The notes: generated by a model from the letters alone, not told the origin. A DNA stretch of 64,000 nt from Vitreoscilla filiformis (GCF_002222655.1 NZ_CP022423.1:2666001-2730000), one strand, 5' to 3'; counted from the first letter of the stretch, positions 17,912 to 27,092 are shown. Program-made: numbers and translations.

Positions 17912-18969
17912 CCCCGGTACAGCTCACTCTCAAGATAGGTCGCTCGCGCACGGCGCCAAGCCACGGCCGTCAGAGCGGCCAGCGGCAGGGCAATGAGCAC
18001 CCCCACAAAACCCAGCAGGTGACCGAAGGCCAGCAGGGCAAAAATCACCGCCACTGGGCTGAGTCCGACACGCTCACCCACCAGCCGGGGCGTGAGCACA
18101 AAACTCTCCAATACCTGGCCGGCTCCGTACACGATCGCCACGGCAATCAAACCATAACTGCCAGAGAACTGGAGCAACGCGGCCAGCAACGCCAGCAACA
18201 ACCCCAGCCCGTAACCGAGATAGGGAATGACGATGAGCAACCCCGTGAGCAACCCAACTGGCAAAGCCAGCTCGAACCCCGCCAAACTCAGCCCCAGGAT
18301 GTAATAACCCGCCAAGCTCAACATCACCATGAGCTGGCCGCGCAAGTACTGTCCCAGCAGCTCGTCACACTCACCCAAAAAGTCTTCGACCTGCGCACGG
18401 TAACGCGGCGGCACCAACCGGCCAGCCTGCGTGACAACCGACGGCCAATCCTGCAACAAGTAGAACAACACCACGGGCACCAGCACCACATTGCCCACCA
18501 CCGCCAGCACCACACTGCCGCCGATGCGCAGCGAACTCAGCACCGTGCCCAACCACTCTTCGAGGTTGCCACTCAGTGCGTTGCGCACCAGGTTTTGAAT
18601 GCCGGCCACGTCCAGTTGCAGCTTGATGCCCGTGTGCGCCAACCAAGGTGCTGCCCAATCGTTGAGGCGTCGCGCCAGCATCGGGATTTGCTCGCGCAAC
18701 AACGGCAACTCGCGTGACAAGATCGGCACCACCAACAACAGCAGCACAGCTACCCCCAGCAACACACTGCCAACGGTCAAGCCGACGGCCAGGGCGCGGG
18801 GCACACGGCGGTACACCAACCGTTCCACGACGGGATGCAGGGCATAGGCCAACACGGCAGCGATGAGAAAAGGCGTCATCACCGGGGCCAAAGCCCACAG
18901 CAACCCGCCCAGCACCAGGGCGATCACCAGCCATGCCAGCGTCTGACGTTGGGGGGCAGACAAATTCAT
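17908..18969 (-). CDS. AI-2E family transporter (PerM-like permease)
   Basis: A 353-residue membrane protein of the PF01594 family. Hydrophobic helices occur in the first 70 residues, a soluble amphipathic middle (LLREQIPMLARRLNDW) follows, and a C-terminal half has further helices, including the conserved LPVGLLTGLLIVIPYLGYG and SPVAVIFALLAFGHLLGFVGVLIALP. Members include PerM, TqsA and Na+/H+ antiporters, so the substrate cannot be assigned. In Burkholderiales it is commonly upstream of hda. The ATG at 18969 is used; a TTG 15 bases upstream is possible. It follows murJ on the same strand after a 71-base gap. Confidence 0.9.
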   Translation of the reverse strand: MNLSAPQRQTLAWLVIALVLGGLLWALAPVMTPFLIAAVLAYALHPVVERLVYRRVPRALAVGLTVGSVLLGVAVLLLLVVPILSRELPLLREQIPMLARRLNDWAAPWLAHTGIKLQLDVAGIQNLVRNALSGNLEEWLGTVLSSLRIGGSVVLAVVGNVVLVPVVLFYLLQDWPSVVTQAGRLVPPRYRAQVEDFLGECDELLGQYLRGQLMVMLSLAGYYILGLSLAGFELALPVGLLTGLLIVIPYLGYGLGLLLALLAALLQFSGSYGLIAVAIVYGAGQVLESFVLTPRLVGERVGLSPVAVIFALLAFGHLLGFVGVLIALPLAALTAVAWRRARATYLESELYRG

Positions 18970-19040
18970 CGGCAACAGCAGCAAGGGCGCGAGCGCGCCG
19001 GAAGCGCCGCATTGTAGGGGTCACGCCGACTTGACATGCC

Positions 19041-20597
19041 TCAACCGCGCCGGGCGAACTGGCGCACATTCAACCCCATCAGCCGCAATGCACCGAAGTA
19101 CAGCACGGCAGCGGTCAACATCACCACGGCCAGCAAACCCGCACGCCACGCCCATTGAGCTTGCAGGGCGATCCAGTCAAAGCGCTCGCTGGCCTGCCAC
19201 AGCAATCCACCCAGAAGCACATTGGCCACGCCAACCCGCATCAAAAACCCGCCCCATCCCGCTTCCGGACGGTACACCCCGCAGCGCCGCAGCCCCACGT
19301 ACAGCCAAGTGGCATTGATCACCGCGCCCAAGCCAATCGACAGCGTCAGCCCACCGTGTCCGAGCCAAGGCACGCACACCCAATTGAGCAACTGCGTGCA
19401 AACCAGCACGGCGACGGCAATCCGAACTGGCGTGCGCATGTCTTGCCGCGCAAAGAAACCGGGGGCCAGCACCTTGATCGCCACCATGGCCAGCAACCCG
19501 CAGCCGTAGCCCCGCAGAGCCAAGACACACATGTCCACCGAGTGCGCACTGAACTTTCCGTAGTGGAACAGCACGGCCAGCATGGGTTTGGGAAACACCA
19601 GCGTGGCGATGGCGCAGGGCAGGCCCAGCAGCAACACCAGGCGCAGCCCCCAATCCAGGTGCCCCGAGTAACCAGCGGCATCTCCTTTGGCCTGTAAGGC
19701 GGACAGCCCAGGGGTCAGCACCACCCCCAATGCCACCCCCAACAAGGCCGTTGGAAACTCCATCAAGCGCTCAGCGTAGAACATCCACGACACGGCCCCC
19801 GGCCCCAGGTGCGACGCAATTTGGCTGTTGATCAGCAAAGACAACTGCGCCACCGACACCCCCAACAGCGCAGGCGCCATTTGCCGCAACACCCGATGCA
19901 CGCCGTCGTGTTGCCAAGCCCGCCGGATGGCCGCAGGCGTCATGCCAATGCGCGGCAGACAGCCGATTTGCCACAACGCCGGCACTTGGAATCCCAACTG
20001 AAGCAAGCCCCCCAGGATCACCCCCATCGACAGCGCATGAATGGGGGCGATGCCTTGGCGCTCTAGCCAAGGAGCGGCCCACCAAGCGCAGCCAATCATG
20101 GCCACATTCAGCCACACGGGCGTCGCCGCTGGAATGGCAAAGCGCTTCCACGTATTCAGAACCCCTGCCGACAAGGCCACCAGCGACATGAACCCGATGT
20201 AGGGGAACATCCAGCGCGTCATCACCACCGCCAGATCCAGCTCCTGCAAACCGGCGCCGAACAGCCACACGATCACGGGCGCACCAAGGATGCCCAGGGT
20301 ACACGTCAGCACCAAGGCCCAGAACAGCACCGTGGCCACAGCGTGAATCAGGGTGCGGGTGGCATCATCCCCCTGCCCTGCACGCGAAGCAGCCAAAATC
20401 GGCACGAACGCCGTCGAGAACGCACCTTCTGCAAATAGGCGGCGCAACAAATTGGGAATGCGAAACGCCACGTTAAACGCATCCGTCAGCGCGCTGGCAC
20501 CGAAAGCGGAGGCGATGAGCTGGTCTCGCACCAAACCCGTCACGCGGGACATGAGCGTCCACAACGACACCGTCGAAGCGGCCTTGAGCAGGTTCAT
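19041..20597 (-). CDS. murJ: Lipid II flippase MurJ
   Basis: A 518-residue MOP-superfamily membrane protein that moves lipid II across the inner membrane. The N-terminus MNLLKAASTVSLWTLMSRVTGLVRD and the following FGASALTDAFNVAFRIPNLLRRLFAEGAFSTAFVP (in parts) are the MurJ signature with the essential Arg and Asp residues. About 14 hydrophobic segments are visible, ending in LYFGALRLMGLNVRQF. Length fits the family. The ATG at 20597 is chosen over a TTG further upstream. Divergent from rpsT, a standard neighbour. Confidence 0.96.
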   Translation of the reverse strand: MNLLKAASTVSLWTLMSRVTGLVRDQLIASAFGASALTDAFNVAFRIPNLLRRLFAEGAFSTAFVPILAASRAGQGDDATRTLIHAVATVLFWALVLTCTLGILGAPVIVWLFGAGLQELDLAVVMTRWMFPYIGFMSLVALSAGVLNTWKRFAIPAATPVWLNVAMIGCAWWAAPWLERQGIAPIHALSMGVILGGLLQLGFQVPALWQIGCLPRIGMTPAAIRRAWQHDGVHRVLRQMAPALLGVSVAQLSLLINSQIASHLGPGAVSWMFYAERLMEFPTALLGVALGVVLTPGLSALQAKGDAAGYSGHLDWGLRLVLLLGLPCAIATLVFPKPMLAVLFHYGKFSAHSVDMCVLALRGYGCGLLAMVAIKVLAPGFFARQDMRTPVRIAVAVLVCTQLLNWVCVPWLGHGGLTLSIGLGAVINATWLYVGLRRCGVYRPEAGWGGFLMRVGVANVLLGGLLWQASERFDWIALQAQWAWRAGLLAVVMLTAAVLYFGALRLMGLNVRQFARRG

Positions 20598-20667
20598 GGG
20601 GAAGCTGCCCGGCAAGAGGCAGAGGGACACAAAACGGCATTATAAAAATCACCAGCCCGTCGATGTC

Positions 20668-20697
20668 TTGCTTCATTCCGAGAACAGGTGCTAGAAT
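20668..20697 (+). promoter_or_regulatory. Candidate sigma-70 promoter of rpsT
   Basis: TTGCTT (20668-20673) and TAGAAT (20692-20697) are separated by 18 bases and lie 35 bases upstream of the rpsT start. The short predicted leader is typical of rpsT, which is autoregulated at translation. Confidence 0.5.
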
Positions 20698-20732
20698 CGA
20701 CGGTCTTTCCCCACCTGGAAACAAAATACACA

Positions 20733-21038
20733 ATGGCCACCTCTTCCAAAGCCAAGAAGCGCACCGTGCGCCTGGCGTCGGGCCGCAAGCGCGCTCGCCA
20801 GGATGTGAAGCTGAACGCAGCCAATTCGTCGCTGCGCTCTAAGTTCCGCACCTCGATCAAGAATGTCCTGAAGGCCGTTGCCGCTGGCGACAAGGCCACA
20901 GCCGTCGAAGTGTTCAAGACGGCTCAAGCCGTGATCGACTCGATCGCTGACAAGGGCATCTTCCACAAGAACAAGGCTGCTCGTCATAAGAGCCGTCTGT
21001 CGGCCAAGATCAAGGCCATCGGCCTCGCTGCTGCTTGA
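20733..21038 (+). CDS. rpsT: 30S ribosomal protein S20
   Basis: A 101-residue S20. It is strongly basic with the pattern [28 protein letters not shown] and the C-terminal [21 protein letters not shown] (in segments). S20 binds 16S rRNA early in assembly. The ATG at 20733 follows CCACCTGGAAAC; an upstream extension in the same frame would include the promoter. Monocistronic with its own promoter and terminator, divergent from murJ. Confidence 0.97.
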   Translation: MATSSKAKKRTVRLASGRKRARQDVKLNAANSSLRSKFRTSIKNVLKAVAAGDKATAVEVFKTAQAVIDSIADKGIFHKNKAARHKSRLSAKIKAIGLAAA

Positions 21039-21064
21039 TACGGCTTCCGGGTGGATGTCAAAAA

Positions 21065-21088
21065 GGCTCGCTTCGGCGGGCCTTTTTG
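21065..21088 (+). terminator. Rho-independent terminator of rpsT
   Basis: AGGCTCGC (21065-21072), a TTCG tetraloop and GCGGGCCT (21077-21084) form an 8-bp stem with one wobble pair, followed by TTTTT. The stem is preceded by AAAAA, so it may also stop the convergent DUF3579 transcript. It lies 27 bases beyond the rpsT stop. Confidence 0.88.
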
Positions 21089-21171
21089 CTTGGTGCGCAG
21101 GGATGCGTTCAAACCCGATTCGTGTTGAATTGAAACGAGGGCAGCACCCAGGCTGCCCAAGCGTCGCAACC

Positions 21172-21504
21172 TCAGCGACGCGGTGCCTCGCCCGGCTCGG
21201 GCAACAAACAGGCTTCCGTGACTTGAAGATCGTTGTCACGCGCAAAATTCATGACGAACTCCCAAGCCATCGGCTCTAACGCCTTGAGGGATTCGCTCAC
21301 GATCACGCACTTCACGCCATTGATGACACGCGGCACACAGTACGGCGAATAGCCGATGTGCGCACCGATGCCCATCTTGGCGCCTCCCGGTCGGAAGGGG
21401 GACATCACACCGGCCAATCGCTCTGCCCAATCGCTTGGTCTGAATGTACGGCCTTGGGAGGTAAGGCCCTGAATGAAGAACTCGCGGGGCTTGGTGACAG
21501 ACAT
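21172..21504 (-). CDS. DUF3579 domain protein
   Basis: A 110-residue protein of the DUF3579 (PF12112) family, restricted largely to betaproteobacteria and of unknown function. It reads FFIQGLTSQGRTFRPSDWAERL, HIGYSPYCVP, NGVKCVIV and LEPMAWEFVMNFARDNDL. No membrane segment or catalytic motif stands out. The ATG at 21504 is the only reasonable start. It is divergent from argD with a 273-base gap and converges on rpsT; location beside argD-argF is common in Burkholderiales but has no proven meaning. Confidence 0.85.
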   Translation of the reverse strand: MSVTKPREFFIQGLTSQGRTFRPSDWAERLAGVMSPFRPGGAKMGIGAHIGYSPYCVPRVINGVKCVIVSESLKALEPMAWEFVMNFARDNDLQVTEACLLPEPGEAPRR

Positions 21505-21777
21505 GGGCAGGGGGAATGGACAGTGGTTTTCTGGAGGGGGTGCGCGATGGTAGGGGCGCAAACTGGCAAGACGCTGTCTCCGGTTAGGGGTTGTCCCGGG
21601 CGTCTGTGACGCAGAGACGCTATTGTGCGCCCGTAGCTGCTGCAACGCAGCAATTCCCGCGCCACCCTCCCCTGACTCGGTGCGAACACTTGCAGTCATC
21701 GTTTGCTTATGGCTGAGCCTTAGAATCAGCCGCTTTCTCCCTTACCTCCCCCCTGATTTGTTGATTGGAGAGAGCTG

Positions 21778-22977
21778 ATGACCGCCTCGATGCCCCACGT
21801 GATGAACACCTACGGCCGGCTGCCGATTGCGCTGTCGCATGGCCAAGGCTGCCGCGTTTGGGACACCGCAGGCCGACGTTATTTGGATGGCTTGGGCGGT
21901 ATCGCCGTGAACACGTTGGGTCACAACCACCCGAAACTGGTGCCGGCACTGCAACAGCAAATCGCCCAAATCATCCACGCGTCCAACTATTACGAAAGCC
22001 CGTTGCAAGAGGCATTGGGTGCCAAGCTGTGTGAACTGTCCGGCTTGTCAGCCGCGTTTTTCTGCTCGACGGGCCTGGAAGCCAACGAAGCCGCCCTCAA
22101 ACTGGCGCGCAAGTATGGTCACGACCGGGGCATCGATTTCCCCGAAGTGATTGTGTTCGAGAAAGCCTTTCATGGCCGCTCGATTGCCACCCTCTCCGCT
22201 ACGGGCAATCCCAAAGTTCAAGCTGGGTTTGGCCCCCTGGTGGAAGGTTTCGTGCGCGTGCCACTGAACGATGCACAAGCCATCCGCGACGTGGCAGCCT
22301 CGCGCCCGAACGTGGTGGCCGTGTTCCTCGAAACCATCCAGGGCGAAGGCGGCATCAACCCCGCCCGTTGGGACTACCTGCGCGAAGTGCGCCAGATCTG
22401 TGACGAACACAACTGGCTGTTGATGCTGGACGAAGTGCAATGCGGCATCGGGCGCACCGGCAAGTGGTTTGCCCACCAGTGGGCCGGTATCCAGCCGGAT
22501 GTCATGCCGCTGGCCAAGGGCCTAGGCTCGGGTGTGCCCATCGGAGCCGTGGTCGTGGGCGAGAAAGCCAAGAACATCTTCGGCCCTGGCAACCACGGCA
22601 CCACGTTCGGCGGCAACCCGCTGTCCATGCGGGCGGGCATCGAGACCCTGCGCATCATGGAAGAAGACGGAATCATGGCCAACGCGGCCACCGTTGGCGC
22701 ACATCTCAAGGGCCGACTGGTGGCTGAGCTAAGCACTCTGCCGGGAGTGGCGGACATCCGAGGTGAAGGGCTGATGCTGGGCATCGAGCTGGATCGTCCT
22801 TGCGGTTTGATCCTCACCCGGGCGATGGAGGCGGGATTGCTGCTGTCCGTCACAGCCGACACCGTGGTGCGCCTGGTGCCCCCGCTCATCCTGACGCAAG
22901 CCGAGGCGGACGAAATCGTCGCCTTGCTCGTCCCCGTGATCCAGCAATTCCTTGCCGAAACCTCCGCCGCCGCATGA
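21778..22977 (+). CDS. argD: Acetylornithine aminotransferase
   Basis: A 399-residue class III PLP aminotransferase. It converts N-acetylglutamate semialdehyde to N-acetylornithine in arginine synthesis and often serves as succinyldiaminopimelate transaminase too. The PLP-binding features are FCSTGLEANEAALKLARKYG, LMLDEVQCGIGRTGKWFAHQ with the Asp, the Schiff-base lysine in PLAKGLGSGVPIGA, and HGTTFGGNPL. Length is normal. The ATG at 21778 is preceded by GGAGAGAG. Followed by argF, with the next frame starting at or just after its stop. Confidence 0.95.
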   Translation: MTASMPHVMNTYGRLPIALSHGQGCRVWDTAGRRYLDGLGGIAVNTLGHNHPKLVPALQQQIAQIIHASNYYESPLQEALGAKLCELSGLSAAFFCSTGLEANEAALKLARKYGHDRGIDFPEVIVFEKAFHGRSIATLSATGNPKVQAGFGPLVEGFVRVPLNDAQAIRDVAASRPNVVAVFLETIQGEGGINPARWDYLREVRQICDEHNWLLMLDEVQCGIGRTGKWFAHQWAGIQPDVMPLAKGLGSGVPIGAVVVGEKAKNIFGPGNHGTTFGGNPLSMRAGIETLRIMEEDGIMANAATVGAHLKGRLVAELSTLPGVADIRGEGLMLGIELDRPCGLILTRAMEAGLLLSVTADTVVRLVPPLILTQAEADEIVALLVPVIQQFLAETSAAA

Positions 22978-22994
22978 AACCGGGACACAGCCTC

Positions 22995-23936
22995 ATGAAG
23001 CACTACCTGCAATTCAAAGACTTTCGGGCTGAGGAATACGCCTATCTGTTTGAACGGGCCCGTGTCATCAAGCAGCGCTTCAAAAACTACGAAAAGTACC
23101 AGCCGCTGACGGATCGCACCCTGGCCATGATTTTCGAGAAGGCCAGCACCCGCACCCGCGTGAGTTTTGAAGCGGGCATGTACCAAATGGGCGGCTCGGT
23201 GGTGCATCTGACCACGGGGGACAGCCAACTGGGCCGCTCGGAGCCGGTCGAGGATTCGGCGCGCGTCATCAGCCGCATGGTCGATTTGGTGATGATCCGC
23301 ACCTTCGAGCAAACCAAGATCGAACGTTTCGCGGCGCACTCGCGTGTGCCGGTGATCAACGGCTTGACCAACGAGTTTCATCCCTGCCAGATCTTGGCCG
23401 ACTTGTTCACGTACCTGGAACACCGCGCACCGGTGGGGGCACGGGGCTTCGATCTGTCATGCCTCAAAGGCAAGGTGGTGGCCTGGGTCGGGGACGGCAA
23501 CAACATGGCCAACACCTGGTTGCAGGCCGCAGAAATCCTGGGATTCACGGTGCATGTGAGCACGCCCAGCGGCTACGAGGTCGATCCCAAGGTGGCCGGT
23601 ATTCGCAACACCGACTGCTACAAGGTGTTCGACGATCCGCGTGAAGCCTGCCGAGGTGCTCACCTCGTCACCACCGACGTGTGGACCAGCATGGGCTACG
23701 AGGCCGAGAACGCCGCTCGCATTCAAGCCTTCGCCAATTGGTGCGTGGACGCCAGCATGATGGCCGTGGCCCAGCCGGACGCACTGTTCATGCACTGCCT
23801 GCCCGCGCATCGTGGCGAGGAAGTCACCGCCGAGGTGATCGATGGCCCGCAATCCGTGGTTTGGGATGAAGCCGAAAACCGCATGCATGTACAAAAAGCA
23901 CTGATGGAGTACCTGCTGATCGGACGCATTGGGTAA
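22995..23936 (+). CDS. argF: Ornithine carbamoyltransferase
   Basis: A 313-residue OTCase that makes citrulline from ornithine and carbamoyl phosphate. The carbamoyl-phosphate motif is FEKASTRTRVSFE, the second substrate site is FHPCQILADLFTY, and ornithine is bound by VTTDVWTSMG and MHCLPAHRGEEV. The ATG at 22995 gives the conserved start MKHYLQFKDF; an ATG at 22974 that overlaps the argD stop would add seven residues. It forms the argD-argF operon. Confidence 0.95.
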   Translation: MKHYLQFKDFRAEEYAYLFERARVIKQRFKNYEKYQPLTDRTLAMIFEKASTRTRVSFEAGMYQMGGSVVHLTTGDSQLGRSEPVEDSARVISRMVDLVMIRTFEQTKIERFAAHSRVPVINGLTNEFHPCQILADLFTYLEHRAPVGARGFDLSCLKGKVVAWVGDGNNMANTWLQAAEILGFTVHVSTPSGYEVDPKVAGIRNTDCYKVFDDPREACRGAHLVTTDVWTSMGYEAENAARIQAFANWCVDASMMAVAQPDALFMHCLPAHRGEEVTAEVIDGPQSVVWDEAENRMHVQKALMEYLLIGRIG

Positions 23937-24029
23937 CTTTATGGGGGGGGGCAACCCAGCGTTGCTGGGCTGGACAGCGTGCTGTCAGTCCGGCGCCGCA
24001 TCCTTGGTCGGCAGGAGACAACCAGACCT

Positions 24030-24773
24030 ATGAAACTCGCGCTGATCACCGACTTGCACGCCAACCGCGAGGCCGTGCAGGCGGTTCTTGACCATGCTCA
24101 AAACCATGGCGCCCAACGTTACGCTTTTTTGGGCGATTACGTCGGCTACGGCGCCGACCCCGGTTGGGTGATTGACACCGTCCGCAGCTACGTGGCCGAT
24201 GGTGCCATTGCGGTCGGTGGCAACCACGACGCCGGCGTTGCTCAAGCCCCCTCCCCTGGCATGCGCCCCGAAGCACGCCAGGCGCTGGAGTGGACACGGG
24301 CGCAACTGTCCGCCGAGCAGTTGGACTTTCTCACCCACTTGCCGTTGTCACGCACCGAAAACACCATGTTGTTCGTGCATGCCAATGCTTTTGCCCCGGC
24401 GGAGTGGGAGTACATCCAGGGCCGCATTGAGGCGGTGCGCAGCTTGCACGCCACCACATGCCATTACACCTTTTGCGGCCACATGCACGAGCCCAAACTG
24501 TTCCACCTTTCGGGCACGGGCAAAGCGGGCGATTTCGTGCCGACGCCGGGTGTGGCCATACCCATCCCGCCGCATCGCCAGTGGTTGGTGGTGCCTGGTT
24601 CGGCTGGCCAACCGCGCGACGGCAACCCCGCTGCGTGTTACGCCATGTTCGATTTACTTGAACAGGCGCTGACCTTCCACCGAGTCCCTTACGACCACGA
24701 ATTGGCAGCCGCCAAAATTCGCTCCGCCGGTTTGCCGGCCCGCTTGGCGGATCGGCTGGCGCATGGACAGTAG
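24030..24773 (+). CDS. Metallophosphoesterase (YfcE/MJ0936-like)
   Basis: A 247-residue calcineurin-like phosphoesterase. The metal motifs are DLHAN (D-x-H), FLGDYVGYGADP (GD), VGGNHD (GNHD/E), FVHANAF and CGHMHEP (GHxH). These are complete, so it should be an active two-metal phosphoesterase, cytosolic, of unknown substrate. An AGGAGA ribosome-binding site lies about 11 bases before the ATG at 24030. It ends 11 bases inside the following Ser/Thr kinase gene, which suggests it could act as the opposing protein phosphatase; that pairing is inference. Confidence 0.88.
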   Translation: MKLALITDLHANREAVQAVLDHAQNHGAQRYAFLGDYVGYGADPGWVIDTVRSYVADGAIAVGGNHDAGVAQAPSPGMRPEARQALEWTRAQLSAEQLDFLTHLPLSRTENTMLFVHANAFAPAEWEYIQGRIEAVRSLHATTCHYTFCGHMHEPKLFHLSGTGKAGDFVPTPGVAIPIPPHRQWLVVPGSAGQPRDGNPAACYAMFDLLEQALTFHRVPYDHELAAAKIRSAGLPARLADRLAHGQ

Positions 24774-26277
24774 CGGAACCTTCGACAGTGGATCATCCCG
24801 GTTCGCCGACAGTGCAGCCGGTGTGCGCCAACTGGAAGTTGGCGAGGTGATCGACCAATTTCGCTTGGAGGAGCGTCTGCATCAGGGCGGCATGGCCAGC
24901 CTGTGGCGCGTGGTGCGGGTCGATGTGCAAGGGCAAGCCGTGGCACGGCCTGACGCCATGCCACTGATCATGAAAGTGCCTCGCATCAAAGGCGGGGAGG
25001 ATCCGGCCACCATCGTCGGCTTCGAAGTCGAACGCATGATCATGCCGATGCTGTCGGGGCCGCATGTGCCACGCTACGTGGCCAAAGGGGATTTCACCCG
25101 CCAGCCCTACATCGTCATGGAGCACATCCCCGGCGCCACACTCCGGCCCCGGCTGGACGATGTGCCTCTCCCCGTCGATGAGGTGGTGTCGATTGGTGCT
25201 CGGGTGGCCACAGCCCTGAACGACTTGCACCGCCAGCACGTGGTGCATCTGGACATCAAACCCAGCAACATCCTGTTCCGTGCCGATGGTACGGCGGTGT
25301 TGGTGGACTACGGTCTATCGCGCCACGACCACCTGCCCGACTTGCTGGACGAGGAGTTCACCCTGCCCATGGGCACGGGACCTTACATGTCCCCCGAACA
25401 AGTGCAGTTTGTGCGCAACGATCCGCGCAGCGATTTGTTCGCCTTGGGCGTGATGCTCTACCACCTGACCACCGGCGAGCGGCCCTTCGGCGCTCCCAGC
25501 TCGGTGCATGGCTTGCGCAAACGGCTCTACCTTGATCCGGTGCCGCCGCGTGCCATTCGTGCGGATTGCCCACCCTGGTTGCAGGAAATCATCCTCAAGT
25601 GTTTGGAAGTCAAAGCCGAGCAACGCTATCAAAGTGCCGCGCAATTGGTGTTTGATTTGCGCAACCCGGATCAAGTGGCACTAACGCGTCGCGCTGAACG
25701 CATGGCCCGCAGCAGTTTGCTGTCTCGCACCAAGCGCTGGTTTTTTGCATTGGGGTCGGAGCCCGATGCACGACCGGGAGTGAGCACAGCCGAGCTGGTT
25801 CACAAAAGCCCGATCATCATGGCAGCGGTGGATGTTGAAGGCGCTTCGGAGCGGCTGCTCAACCAGTTGCGTGAAACTGTGCGCCGCTTGGTGCTCACCG
25901 AGCCGGGTGCCCGCCTGGCGTGCGTCAGTGTGATGCGCACCGCACGCATCGGCATGGATGAGCTGGTCGACAAGTCTGGGCAAAGCGTTCATGTGAAGCA
26001 GCTGGTGCTGCTCAAACACTGGGCTCGACCGATCAGCAAAGCACTGAGCCTGGATGATGGCCGCCTGACATTCCACGTCTTGGAAGCCCCTGATCCTGCC
26101 GCCGCATTGGTGGAATTTGCCCGACGCACCCATGTGGATCATTTGGTCATGGGCGCACGCGGTAACTCGGCGCTGCGCCGGTACTTGGGCAGCGTGTCAT
26201 CCCAAGTTGTTGCGGAATCAGATTGCACCGTGACAGTGGTGCGTGCCAGTGAATCTGCGGGTACAGAGCCAGGCTGA
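24763..26277 (+). CDS. Serine/threonine protein kinase fused to a universal stress protein domain
   Basis: A 504-residue fusion. The Hanks-type kinase domain (about 28-310) has a nucleotide loop LHQGGMASLWRV, the VAIK-type lysine in PLIMKVP, the catalytic HLDIKPSN (H162, D164, K166), a DYG (D182) in place of DFG, MGTGPYMSPEQ and SDLFALGVMLYHLTTGERPF. A UspA-like domain follows (about 348-494) with MAAVD at its start and the nucleotide-binding end VMGARGNSALRRYLGSVSSQV. No membrane helix or extracellular sensor is present, unlike PknB-type kinases. The first 11 bases overlap the phosphoesterase gene. Fusions of this type are known in Burkholderiales. Confidence 0.92.
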   Translation: MDSSGTFDSGSSRFADSAAGVRQLEVGEVIDQFRLEERLHQGGMASLWRVVRVDVQGQAVARPDAMPLIMKVPRIKGGEDPATIVGFEVERMIMPMLSGPHVPRYVAKGDFTRQPYIVMEHIPGATLRPRLDDVPLPVDEVVSIGARVATALNDLHRQHVVHLDIKPSNILFRADGTAVLVDYGLSRHDHLPDLLDEEFTLPMGTGPYMSPEQVQFVRNDPRSDLFALGVMLYHLTTGERPFGAPSSVHGLRKRLYLDPVPPRAIRADCPPWLQEIILKCLEVKAEQRYQSAAQLVFDLRNPDQVALTRRAERMARSSLLSRTKRWFFALGSEPDARPGVSTAELVHKSPIIMAAVDVEGASERLLNQLRETVRRLVLTEPGARLACVSVMRTARIGMDELVDKSGQSVHVKQLVLLKHWARPISKALSLDDGRLTFHVLEAPDPAAALVEFARRTHVDHLVMGARGNSALRRYLGSVSSQVVAESDCTVTVVRASESAGTEPG

Positions 26278-26303
26278 CCGTTCGTCTCTCTGTGCGTGAG
26301 ACA

Positions 26304-26330
26304 TGAAAAAGCCCCGCCGAGGCGGGGCTT
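26304..26330 (-). terminator. Rho-independent terminator of the PEP-CTERM gene
   Basis: Inverted arms AAGCCCCGC (26309-26317) and GCGGGGCTT (26322-26330) with a four-base loop. On the minus strand the stem is followed by a T-tract (complement of AAAAA at 26306-26310). It lies 27 bases past the stop of the minus-strand gene and also separates it from the converging kinase gene. Confidence 0.85.
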
Positions 26331-26356
26331 CGAAACTCAAGCCGAGTCAGCGCGAA

Positions 26357-27031
26357 TCAATCGCGACGGCGGCGCTTGACCACACCGATGGCAGCCAAGC
26401 CGGCCAGCAGCAGGGCGTACGACTCAGGTTCCGGCACCGAAGACACGCTGGTCTGGCTGTAGTTGTACTGAATCGACACGTTGGCGCCAGCCACTTGATG
26501 GAATTCGACCACAGCGGCACCCGTGCCACTGTACGACGAACCACCCGTGGTCACGACGGCAAACGACACATCACCAGAGCCGATGAAGGCCGACAGGTCG
26601 GCGGGCGACGTCAGGGTGATGCTGTTCGCATAGGAACCGGTGGCGTTCGTGAACGAGGCACCGGAAGTACCAGCGTAGTCGTAGCGACCATCAAACGCGC
26701 CAGCGTTGAAGGAGTGCGATGCCACGGCACTGCCCGTGAAATTCCACACCGAGCTGGACAGGCTGAAGGTCGCGGAACCCGCAAGCTCCATCAAACCACC
26801 GCCCGCCGACAGGTTTTCAACCGACAGCGTACCGGTGTTGTAACCCGAGAACGTGATGGTGACGCTGTCCAGCGTGCCGAGAGAGCTGTCGAACTGCGAA
26901 ACCAGGAGGTTATCCGTCCAGTTCGGCACTTGCGTTGCGCCGGAATCGGTGTATGTCACCGTGCCTGCATATGCAGAGGTAGCAGCCAATGCAGCAGCAG
27001 CAACCAGAGTCTTTGCGAAAGTCGTCTTCAT
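26357..27031 (-). CDS. PEP-CTERM sorting domain protein (secreted/surface)
   Basis: A 224-residue exported protein. A Sec signal peptide (MKTTFAKTLVAAAALAATSAYA) is cut at about residue 22. The mature part is Ser/Thr/Gly-rich and likely beta-structured. The C-terminus has the sorting signal VPEPESYALLLAGLAAIG and ends VVKRRRRD: the PEP motif, a membrane helix and a basic cluster. Such proteins are processed by exosortase (EpsH/XrtA) and are linked to exopolysaccharide and floc formation. No exosortase gene lies in this window. The ribosome-binding site AGGAGAAA precedes the ATG at 27031. It has its own terminator and so is monocistronic. Confidence 0.92.
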   Translation of the reverse strand: MKTTFAKTLVAAAALAATSAYAGTVTYTDSGATQVPNWTDNLLVSQFDSSLGTLDSVTITFSGYNTGTLSVENLSAGGGLMELAGSATFSLSSSVWNFTGSAVASHSFNAGAFDGRYDYAGTSGASFTNATGSYANSITLTSPADLSAFIGSGDVSFAVVTTGGSSYSGTGAAVVEFHQVAGANVSIQYNYSQTSVSSVPEPESYALLLAGLAAIGVVKRRRRD

Positions 27032-27065
27032 TGCTTTCTCCTACCCTTTAAAACCCAACATAGTC

Positions 27066-27092
27066 TGGAGCACCAGGGGTAGCACTGCTCCA
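27066..27092. promoter_or_regulatory. Inverted repeat upstream of the PEP-CTERM gene
   Basis: Perfect arms TGGAGCA (27066-27072) and TGCTCCA (27086-27092) around 13 bases, in the 5' leader or promoter of the PEP-CTERM gene, 35-61 bases before its start. It may be an operator or an mRNA hairpin; nothing identifies the protein that would bind. Confidence 0.35.

Noticed and set aside
21591..21625. Hairpin GCGTCT/AGACGC upstream of argD as a riboswitch or attenuator
   Set aside because: Short arms, no leader peptide or known motif, and far from the argD start; insufficient support.
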